From NCBI GenBank assembly GCA_046541515.1, contig JBKHDD010000071.1:1-22453 (forward strand): a DNA stretch of 22,453 nt, in the 5' to 3' direction. The number at the start of each line of letters is the position of its first letter. Within the stretch, counting starts at the first letter, position 1. This DNA is from CAYFVR01 sp046541515. Its GTDB lineage: Bacteria; Desulfobacterota; Desulfobacteria; Desulfobacterales; Desulfococcaceae. Both the position numbers and the translations under genes were made by a program. Of the stretch, positions 1 through 6,367 are shown piece by piece. Under the pieces are notes generated by a model. It ran no database searches. It was not told where the DNA came from and worked only from the letters and a program-made list of their open reading frames with translations.

Positions 1-538
1 CGGCCGACGCGCCGGCTTCCAAGGCGGCCAGGGCCGGTTCCAGCAATTTGGGCCGGTCTCCCAGGCGGGACCGGGCCGCCGCCTGGACCGCTTCCAGGGA
101 GCAGAACAATCGGCCGGAGGCAAGCGCCGCGCCCAGCACGATCACGTTGACCGCGCGCGGGTTTCCCAAATCGGCGGCGATGGCGTCGGCGTCCACGGTC
201 ACGGTCGGACCGGAAACCGGGGGCGCGGTCCCGGCGGCGTTGACCACGCACCAGCCGCCCTCCCGCAGAAACGCCCCGTGGGCCGCGATTCCTTCGGCCT
301 TTAGCGCGATCAACCCCTCGGCCGCCCCAGGCCGGACCAAGGGGCTAACGAAATCCCCCACCTTGAGATGGGAAATCACCGTTCCGCCCCGCTGGGCCAT
401 GCCGTGGGTTTCGGAGGTGAACACGGGAAGGCCGGCGGCCAGGGCCGCTTCGGCCAGCAGCCGGGTCACGAACAACACCCCCTGCCCGCCCACGCCGCTG
501 ATGATCAGTTGTTGCCGATCCGTTTTAATCGTTGGCAT
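1..538 (-). CDS. iorB: Indolepyruvate:ferredoxin oxidoreductase beta subunit, 3' end outside window
   Basis: Reading from the ATG at 538, the protein begins MPTIKTDRQQLIISGVGGQG and continues without a stop to the window edge (about 179 residues visible of roughly 190-200 usual). The GVGGQG turn and the SETHGMAQRGG segment (about residues 42-52) are the hallmarks of the gamma domain of 2-oxoacid:ferredoxin oxidoreductases, in the stand-alone IorB form. With IorA it oxidatively decarboxylates aryl pyruvates such as indolepyruvate to acyl-CoA, reducing ferredoxin, in the cytoplasm during amino-acid fermentation or synthesis. The start lies inside the last codons of iorA (14-base overlap), so the two are very probably translationally coupled. 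The C-terminus is not visible. Confidence 0.93.
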   Translation of the reverse strand, partial: MPTIKTDRQQLIISGVGGQGVLFVTRLLAEAALAAGLPVFTSETHGMAQRGGTVISHLKVGDFVSPLVRPGAAEGLIALKAEGIAAHGAFLREGGWCVVNAAGTAPPVSGPTVTVDADAIAADLGNPRAVNVIVLGAALASGRLFCSLEAVQAAARSRLGDRPKLLEPALAALEAGASA

Positions 539-2387
539 GGGACATCTCCAGACCGCCCTTGGCGCAGACCTGGGCGCAGACGCCGCAGCCGGAGCAAAGC
601 GCCGCATCCACCCGAACCGAACCGGCCGCTTCGTCCAGTTCCAGCGCGGGGCATTCGAATTCCTGGACGCAGAAGCCGCACCCGTCGCAGTTTTCCGTGG
701 ATTGGGCCTTGCCCGGCGCGCCGGGCGTTTTTTGGCGCCGGTCCAGCAAACAGGGATGTTGCGCAATGACCACCGCCGGGCCGTTTTCCCGGCTGTATTT
801 CACCGCCTCCCGCACCAGCCGGGTGAAGGCTTTCAGATCGTAGGGATCGCCGATTTCACAGAATCGGACGCCGCAGCCCTTCACCAAGGTCGGAATGTCC
901 ACCACGTCGGTGGCCTCGCCGCAGGCCCCGATTCCGCTGGCCGGGGTCGGCTGGCTGCCGGTCATGGCGGTGGTCCGGTTGTCCAGAATCACCAGGACCA
1001 TCCCCACCCGGTTGGCCACGGCGTCGATCAGCGGCGGAATCCCGGCGTGAAAAAAGGTGGAATCGCCCATGGTGGCCACCACGTCGGGCGGCTTTTCCTC
1101 GCCCTTGAACGCCTGAAAGAACCCTTCCCCCTGGCTGATGGCGGCGCCCATGCAGAGCACCGTGTCCACCGCGCCCAGGTTGAGGCCCAGTGTGTAGCAG
1201 CCGATGTCGCTGGTGTAGATGGCCCGGGGCGCGGCCTTTTTGATGGCGAAAAAGCTGGCCCGGTGGGGGCAGCCGGGGCAGAGGGTCGGCCGACGGCCCG
1301 GCGCGGCGGGCAGATCGGCCGGGGCCATGTCGATTCCGGCGAAATCGGCCAGGATCGAGGCCACCGTCTCCGGCAGCAGCTCGCCGGCGGAGGGAACCGT
1401 TCCGTCCGTCCGCCCCCGCACCCGGTCCCGGTCGGCGATCTGCATTTCGATCACCGGCATGGTCTCTTCGATCGCCAAAATGGAATCAAAGGACGCCCGA
1501 ATGTGGCGGATGAAATCGGAATGGAGGGGAAAGGGCTGAAGAATCTGGAAAAACGGGAGCGAATCCCAGAGGCCCAGGTCGTGGAGAATCTCCTCGGCAT
1601 GGGCGGCCACCACGCCGGAGGCCAGCACGGCGGTTTTGCCGGACGCGCCGGGATTCCGAAGCACCGGGGCGGTGGCCTCGTGCCGGGCGATGTCCTCCAG
1701 CTTGGCTTCCAGGGCGCGATGGAGTTGCAGGCGGAATTTGGGGGTCGCGGCCCAGCGGGACGGGTCGCGCTGAAACTCGGGATGGGCCGGCGCGGGCGCG
1801 ATGGCCGGGGCGTCCACGTCCTGGCGGCTGTGGCAAATCCGAGTGGTGGGCCGAAGAAGGACCGGCACTTCGAACCGCTCGGAAAGGTCGAAGGCCATAC
1901 CCGCCATCTCCCTCGCCTGCCGAGGCGAGGCGGGATCGAGTGCCGGAATCCGGGCCAGCAGGGCCATCATCCGGCTGTCCTGCTCCGTCTGGGAGGAATG
2001 GGGACCGGGATCGTCGGCGGAAACGACGACGAAGCCGCCCCGGGTGCCCATGTAGGCGGCGCTCATCAGCGGGTCGGCGGCCACGTTCAGCCCCACCTGC
2101 TTCATGCTCACCGCCGCCCGCAGGCCGGAAATGGCGGCGGCGTAGGCGATTTCGAAGGCGACCTTTTCGTTCACCGCCCACTGGACGTGGGCCGAAAGGC
2201 CGTATCGGTTCCGGAGATCGGCCACCGCCGCCAGAATCTCGGACGAAGGGGTTCCGGGATAGGCCGTCGCCACCGCGCAGCCGCCTTCCAGCAGCCCGCG
2301 GGCGAGGGCTTCGTTGCCGAGCATGACCTGGCGTGGTTCCACAATACCTCCAGCAAGGGGCGAAATAACGAAGGCGTTCGTTTCCAA
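525..2387 (-). CDS. iorA: Indolepyruvate:ferredoxin oxidoreductase alpha subunit
   Basis: A 620-residue protein of normal length for IorA. The N-terminal pyruvate-binding domain has YPGTPSSEI near residue 45. The thiamine-diphosphate site is GDSTFFHAG...DNRTTAMTG at about 440-480. The C-terminus carries two [4Fe-4S] ferredoxin motifs: CDGCGFCVQEFECP from about residue 567, with five residues before the last Cys, and CSGCGVCAQVC near 600. It catalyses CoA-dependent decarboxylation of aryl pyruvates with ferredoxin as acceptor. I chose the TTG at 2387 because AAGGAGG lies 8 bases upstream. A GTG 48 bases downstream, preceded by GGAGGT, and an ATG beyond it (MLGNEALARG) fit the usual family N-terminus and are alternatives. 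It is followed by iorB and preceded 60 bases upstream by a small membrane-protein gene. Confidence 0.95.
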   Translation of the reverse strand: METNAFVISPLAGGIVEPRQVMLGNEALARGLLEGGCAVATAYPGTPSSEILAAVADLRNRYGLSAHVQWAVNEKVAFEIAYAAAISGLRAAVSMKQVGLNVAADPLMSAAYMGTRGGFVVVSADDPGPHSSQTEQDSRMMALLARIPALDPASPRQAREMAGMAFDLSERFEVPVLLRPTTRICHSRQDVDAPAIAPAPAHPEFQRDPSRWAATPKFRLQLHRALEAKLEDIARHEATAPVLRNPGASGKTAVLASGVVAAHAEEILHDLGLWDSLPFFQILQPFPLHSDFIRHIRASFDSILAIEETMPVIEMQIADRDRVRGRTDGTVPSAGELLPETVASILADFAGIDMAPADLPAAPGRRPTLCPGCPHRASFFAIKKAAPRAIYTSDIGCYTLGLNLGAVDTVLCMGAAISQGEGFFQAFKGEEKPPDVVATMGDSTFFHAGIPPLIDAVANRVGMVLVILDNRTTAMTGSQPTPASGIGACGEATDVVDIPTLVKGCGVRFCEIGDPYDLKAFTRLVREAVKYSRENGPAVVIAQHPCLLDRRQKTPGAPGKAQSTENCDGCGFCVQEFECPALELDEAAGSVRVDAALCSGCGVCAQVCAKGGLEMSHAND

Positions 2388-2447
2388 ATCGCCCCTCCTT
2401 ACTGGAACCCCGCCGAATTTGTCAAGCGGCTGGAACGGCCGGGCCGC

Positions 2448-2651
2448 TTATTTGAAGGCGTTTCCCGGCCGGATTCCAAGCCGCTTGAACAAAAAGACCA
2501 CGGGACAAAATCCGGTGAAGGAAGATTGAATCAGGTTGGCCCCGGCAAAGGCGGTCAGCCAAAGCCAGAGCGGAGTATGAACGATGGAAAGCAGCAGGGT
2601 GGTCAGAATGACGACCCCGGCGAAAAACATGACGGCGCGATCAAGATTCAT
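2448..2651 (-). CDS. DUF2892-type small inner-membrane protein
   Basis: A 67-residue protein starting MNLDRAVMFFAGVVILTTLL. Two hydrophobic segments (about residues 6-24 and 27-45) are separated by a short turn, followed by the FTGFCPVVFLFKRLG ending. This arrangement is typical of the DUF2892 / YgaP-like transmembrane family, which often sits next to rhodanese or sulfur-related genes and has no firmly known role. I chose the ATG at 2651 because GGGGAG precedes it by 8 bases; an in-frame upstream extension lacks family similarity. The single Cys lies after the second membrane segment. It probably shares a transcript with iorAB (60-base gap, same strand) from the promoter at 2756-2784. Confidence 0.8.
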   Translation of the reverse strand: MNLDRAVMFFAGVVILTTLLLSIVHTPLWLWLTAFAGANLIQSSFTGFCPVVFLFKRLGIRPGNAFK

Positions 2652-2755
2652 GATCCGTCTCCCCATGAAAGCGTTTGGTCTTTCCCATCCCGTCCGGCCG
2701 ACCATCGGGACCGTGCGCCAAAGGCGGCTTTGGATCGAGTTGGACTCTATTTATA

Positions 2756-2784
2756 ACTATATCTCAGAACAACGCGATTTTCAA
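2756..2784 (-). promoter_or_regulatory. Probable sigma70 promoter for the DUF2892-iorAB unit
   Basis: On the minus strand TTGAAA (2784-2779) is followed after exactly 17 bases by TATAGT (2761-2756), each one mismatch from consensus. The local sequence is A+T-rich against a GC-rich background. Transcription would start near 2749, giving a leader of about 100 bases before the ATG at 2651. The promoter lies between the glycosyltransferase gene and this unit and implies independent expression of iorAB. Confidence 0.6.
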
Positions 2785-2930
2785 GAGCCAACTGAATGAT
2801 GAGAGAATGGAAATCGAGGGCCAGGTCGCGCCAAAAAAATGGGCTCGGCTGATCTTCAAAGAGAGCGAATTCTCTCCAGGGAAATGAAAATTCAAAGGGA
2901 ATCGGGAAAAAGCGTCTGCATGACGGGAGC

Positions 2931-4088
2931 TTAGTTTTGGGAAAATGTTTGGCCTGGACGCTTCTTTTCGGAGGAAAACCGAAGGGGACGGCGTCCACGC
3001 TCGACCAGCGCCGTCAACGCGGCGTCGAATTCCGGCGCCCGGATCGCCCAGGAAAATCGGCCCATGTGGCGGGACACCCGCTCCCGAAGCCCGGCGAACC
3101 GGCCCATGTTGGACAGCGCCGCCGCCAGACGATCCGCCAGCTCCGCCGCTTCGTCGTACAGACAGAATTCCCGGGCTTCCTCCGGTAGCAGCTCCGGATA
3201 GCTCAACCGGTTTGGCAGCAGCGGCAGGCAACCGGACCGCATGGCCTCCACCACCGCGATGCCAAAATTCTCCTGCCGGGCCGTGCTCACCACCACGTCG
3301 CCCCGCAGCAACAGCTTCCGGTAGGCCTCCCGGTCCTTTAAAAAACCGTAGCGGACCACCCGCTTGCCGAACCGCTCCCGAATTCGTTCGAACGCGGGCG
3401 GGGCGTTCCGGTACCGCTCCCCCGCCAGGGCGATCCGGAACGGAATCCCCCGGTCGTCCACCGCTTCCAGCGCGTCGGCGAAGGCGTCCGGGTCCTTGTC
3501 GTGCTCCCAGCGGTGATTCCAGATCACCAGGGGCGGATTTGCGGAAGGCGAGAATTCGTTGCGCGGCGGATGGCCGGCGGGAAATTGGCAGCCGGGGCGC
3601 AGCACCCCGCTTCGCCGCCGGATTTCGGCCACCGCCCATTTGGGCCGCAGGTCGGGCATCATCCGGATGAAGTCGGGCAGACGGTTCAGGAAGGCGGCGC
3701 GGTGGGCGTCGGAGTTGAAGGCGATCCGGTCGGCGGCCAGGCAGGTGGTGATGTCGGTGAACCCAAACTGGTAGTCCACCACGCCGCCCGGTCCCAGCGG
3801 ATAGTCCACCTGGTTTTCGTGGAAGTAGACCATCGTCGGGGGGCAATCCGGACCGGCCAGGGCCTTGAAATCGGTCAGGCTCATCAGGTCGGTGACCAGC
3901 AGCCCGTCGAAATCCCGAAGATCCGGAATTTTGGGAAGAAAAGCCAGGGCCGCGCCGCGCATCCGCCACTTCCAGAACCGGCCCGGAAGGGTGACCAGCT
4001 CCAGGTCGTGGGCGGAATGGGCCGCCAGTCCTTCGGCGAAATCCCGGTGGGAGCCGCTGAAAAAGGGCTCCAGAAACAGGAATCGCAC
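2931..4088 (-). CDS. DUF3524 glycosyltransferase, tRNA-queuosine alpha-mannosyltransferase-like
   Basis: A 385-residue protein beginning MRFLFLEPFFSGSHRDFAEG, with LVTLPGRFWKWRMRG at about 36-50. From memory this signature defines the DUF3524 N-terminal domain of the GTDC1/QTMAN family. The C-terminal half is a GT-B nucleotide-sugar-binding domain with NHRWEHDKDP near 190 and ENFGIAVVEAM near 270-285, the E-x7-E type motif of GT4 enzymes. The animal member mannosylates queuosine in tRNA-Asp; the bacterial substrate is inferred only by homology. It starts at GTG (4088), 6 bases after the dehydrogenase stop, with no strong Shine-Dalgarno site, suggesting coupling. A generic polysaccharide glycosyltransferase is the alternative, given its sugar-dehydrogenase neighbour. 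Confidence 0.8.
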   Translation of the reverse strand: MRFLFLEPFFSGSHRDFAEGLAAHSAHDLELVTLPGRFWKWRMRGAALAFLPKIPDLRDFDGLLVTDLMSLTDFKALAGPDCPPTMVYFHENQVDYPLGPGGVVDYQFGFTDITTCLAADRIAFNSDAHRAAFLNRLPDFIRMMPDLRPKWAVAEIRRRSGVLRPGCQFPAGHPPRNEFSPSANPPLVIWNHRWEHDKDPDAFADALEAVDDRGIPFRIALAGERYRNAPPAFERIRERFGKRVVRYGFLKDREAYRKLLLRGDVVVSTARQENFGIAVVEAMRSGCLPLLPNRLSYPELLPEEAREFCLYDEAAELADRLAAALSNMGRFAGLRERVSRHMGRFSWAIRAPEFDAALTALVERGRRPLRFSSEKKRPGQTFSQN

Positions 4089-4094
4089 CGGAGA

Positions 4095-5405
4095 TCAGAG
4101 ACGCCAGTAGCGGATGTTCAGAGCCTTGGCCTCCGCCGGGGAAAAGGCGCTCTTCACGTCGATGACCATGGAGGAGCCGGTGGAGCAGAGCCGGGCGATG
4201 CCGGGCAGTCCCATGTCCCGGTAGGTCCGGTGCGTCACCGCCAGGATGACGCCGTCCACGCCGTTTAGCTCGGAGAGGGTCCGCAGCCGGATACCGAAGT
4301 ATTTTTCCGCCTCCTCCGGATCGGCCAGGGGGTCGTGGGTCATCACCTCGATGCCGTAGTCTTCCAGCTCGTGGATGATGTCCACCACCCGGGTGTTGCG
4401 CAGGTCCGGCACGTCCTCCTTGAAGGCGAGCCCCAAAACCGCCATCCGGGCGCCCCGCACCTGCTTGCCGAGACGGATCATCATCTTCACCGTCCGTTCG
4501 GCGATGAACTTTCCCATCCCGTCGTTGATCCGCCGCCCGGCCAGGATCATGTCGGGATGGTAGCCCAGGGATTCGGCCTTGAAGGTCAAATAGTAGGGGT
4601 CCACGCCGATACAGTGGCCGCCCACCAAACCCGGCCGAAAGGGCAGGAAATTCCACTTGGTGGCCGCCGCCGCCAGCACCTCCTGGGTGTCGATGCCCAT
4701 TCGTTCGAAAATCATGGCCAGCTCGTTCATCAACGCGATGTTCAGGTCCCTCTGGGTGTTTTCGATCACCTTGGCCGCTTCCGCCACCCGGATCGAAGAG
4801 GCCCGGTGAAGCCCGGCCTTGACCACCGTTCCGTAGACCTCGGTCAGCAGGTCGGCCGTGGCCTCGTCCCAGCCGGAAACGATTTTGACGATGCTGTCGA
4901 TGCTGTGTTCCCGGTCGCCGGGGTTGATCCGTTCCGGAGAATAGCCCACGGTGAAATCGGCCCCCAGCCGCAGGCCCGACTCCCGTTCCATGATGGGCAC
5001 GCAAATCTCCTCGGTGGCGCCGGGAAAAACCGTGGATTCGAACACCACGCAACTTCCCGGGCTCATCCGGCGGCCCGCCGTTTCAGAGGCGCCGCGCAGC
5101 GGGACCAGGTCGGGAATCCGGTGCCGGTCGATGGGCGTGGGCACCGCCACGATGATGAGTCGGCATTGGGAGAGGATGGCGGGATCGTCGGTGAACTGGA
5201 CGTCCACGCCGGCCAGCTCCTCGTCGGTGGCCTCCAGGGTCCGGTCGTGACCATCGGTCAGCTCGCGGACGCGCTTGGGGTCCAGGTCGTAGCCGACCAC
5301 CTCGTAATGGCGCGCCAGATGCACGGCCAGGGGAAGCCCCACATACCCCAGCCCGATGATGGCGATTCGGTCCTCCCGGTTTCGAAGGGATTCAGCGGTT
5401 ACCAT
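4095..5405 (-). CDS. Nucleotide sugar dehydrogenase (UDP-N-acetyl-hexosamine 6-dehydrogenase type, TviB/WbpA-like)
   Basis: A 436-residue protein of the UDP-glucose/GDP-mannose dehydrogenase superfamily. The NAD-binding Rossmann motif GLGYVGLP is at residues 18-25. TPIDRHRIPDL near 110 and GYSPERINPGD near 170 follow. The catalytic cysteine is Cys265 in GGHCIGVDPYYL, and the C-terminal UDP-binding domain contains LGLAFKEDVPDLRNT. The SPERINPGD and HCIGVDPYYL forms match the UDP-GlcNAc/UDP-GalNAc 6-dehydrogenases (TviB, WbpA, CapL) rather than UDP-glucose dehydrogenase. It makes a uronic-acid nucleotide sugar for surface polysaccharide by two NAD-dependent oxidations. The ATG at 5405 has GGAG 9 bases upstream. 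It lies 85 bases after the radical SAM gene and 6 bases before the glycosyltransferase. No other surface-sugar genes are visible. Confidence 0.88.
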   Translation of the reverse strand: MVTAESLRNREDRIAIIGLGYVGLPLAVHLARHYEVVGYDLDPKRVRELTDGHDRTLEATDEELAGVDVQFTDDPAILSQCRLIIVAVPTPIDRHRIPDLVPLRGASETAGRRMSPGSCVVFESTVFPGATEEICVPIMERESGLRLGADFTVGYSPERINPGDREHSIDSIVKIVSGWDEATADLLTEVYGTVVKAGLHRASSIRVAEAAKVIENTQRDLNIALMNELAMIFERMGIDTQEVLAAAATKWNFLPFRPGLVGGHCIGVDPYYLTFKAESLGYHPDMILAGRRINDGMGKFIAERTVKMMIRLGKQVRGARMAVLGLAFKEDVPDLRNTRVVDIIHELEDYGIEVMTHDPLADPEEAEKYFGIRLRTLSELNGVDGVILAVTHRTYRDMGLPGIARLCSTGSSMVIDVKSAFSPAEAKALNIRYWRL

Positions 5406-5490
5406 GGGTATTGCTCCGATGAGAAAAGTGGTTGGGCCGCCCGGCGTTGTCGCCCCGCATGGCGGGCGGAACGGCGAAAGGAGGAAAAAT

Positions 5491-6366
5491 TTAGACGTTC
5501 CCCACGAAAAAGGGGCGAAAATCGGCGGCGTCCCGTTCCAGGGCCGCGTCGATTTCCCGGAGAAGACGCGGAACGTCTTCGGGCAGGTTTCCGGAAAGGT
5601 TCAGATAATTGGTGTAATGGTCGCTGGCCAGCCGGGACCGGGCGGTCAGGCCGTCCAGCAACGCCCGAGTTTCCCGCAGGACCCCGTGGGCGTCCAGCAT
5701 TTCGAATCGGCCCGCCTCCACGTCGGCCAACAGCGGCGTGTGGACTTTCGGGACGAAGGTGCGCAGCCGGATGAAATCCGGAGACAGCCGGTTCAGCAAC
5801 TCCCGCGTCGCCCCGGCGTGTTGGGCGGAACGTTCCACGCCCCCGATGCCCAAGATCACGTAGACGCTGAGTTCGATTCCGGCTTCCATCGCCCACCGGC
5901 CGGCGGTCTCCTGCTCCCCGGCGGTGGTTCCCTTGACGATCCGCCGCAACACTTCGTCGTCCCCGCTTTCCAGGCCAACGTGAATCCGGGACAAACCGGC
6001 CCGGGCCAGCCGCGCCAGATCGTCCGGCCCCTTCCGCCGGATCATGGGCGAGGAGCCGTAGACGGTGATCCGCTTTAACGCCGGGAAGATGTTCCGGGCC
6101 GCTTCCAGCACCGAGACGAGGGCGTCGGTGGGCATGGCGATGGTGTTGCCCGCCGGAAGGAAGAGCGTGCGGACGTTCCGCCCCCGCGTCCGTCGGGCCT
6201 CCCGAAGATCGGCGACGATGTCTTCCGCGGGCCGGACGCGAAAGCGGGGGCCGTTTTTGTAGACCATGCAGAAGGCGCATCGGTTGTGGGGGCAGCCCAC
6301 GGTGGCCTGGATCAGCAGGGAATCGGCCTCGCTGGGCGGTCGATAGATGGGGCCTTCGTAGCGCAC
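5491..6366 (-). CDS. Radical SAM protein with CX4CX2C cluster motif
   Basis: A 291-residue radical SAM enzyme. The cluster cysteines are Cys25, Cys30 and Cys33 in GCPHNRCAFC, with four residues instead of the usual three between the first two. This spacing occurs in a widespread uncharacterised COG1032-like family whose motif I recall as GC-x-HN-x-C-x-FC. Conserved SAM-site segments follow: FLPAGNTIAM near 70, ITVYGSSPMI near 100 and GLSRIHVGLESGDD near 125. No B12 or Fe-S accessory domain is seen. It starts at GTG (6366), one base after the stop of the NACHT gene, so it is almost certainly co-translated with it. The substrate is unknown, and the coupling may be functional or just operon packing. 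Confidence 0.85.
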   Translation of the reverse strand: MRYEGPIYRPPSEADSLLIQATVGCPHNRCAFCMVYKNGPRFRVRPAEDIVADLREARRTRGRNVRTLFLPAGNTIAMPTDALVSVLEAARNIFPALKRITVYGSSPMIRRKGPDDLARLARAGLSRIHVGLESGDDEVLRRIVKGTTAGEQETAGRWAMEAGIELSVYVILGIGGVERSAQHAGATRELLNRLSPDFIRLRTFVPKVHTPLLADVEAGRFEMLDAHGVLRETRALLDGLTARSRLASDHYTNYLNLSGNLPEDVPRLLREIDAALERDAADFRPFFVGNV

Positions 6367-6367
6367 G

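Noticed and set aside
48..2756. A 902-codon open frame on the plus strand
   Set aside because: It is the antisense shadow of iorBA in GC-rich DNA: His/Gly/Arg-rich with no family features, while the minus strand encodes clear IorA, IorB and DUF2892.
2907..2925. Possible terminator after the glycosyltransferase (CGTC/GACG stem with a T-run on the minus strand)
   Set aside because: The stem is only 4 base pairs; too weak to call although the T-run is in the right place.
2764..5052. A 762-codon minus-strand frame
   Set aside because: It is out of frame with both the sugar dehydrogenase and the glycosyltransferase, is Arg/Gly/Pro-rich, and runs through their junction.
5437..5469. Inverted repeat CCGCCCG/CGGGCGG between the radical SAM and dehydrogenase genes
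   Set aside because: The 19-base loop and high local GC make chance likely, and no T-run follows.
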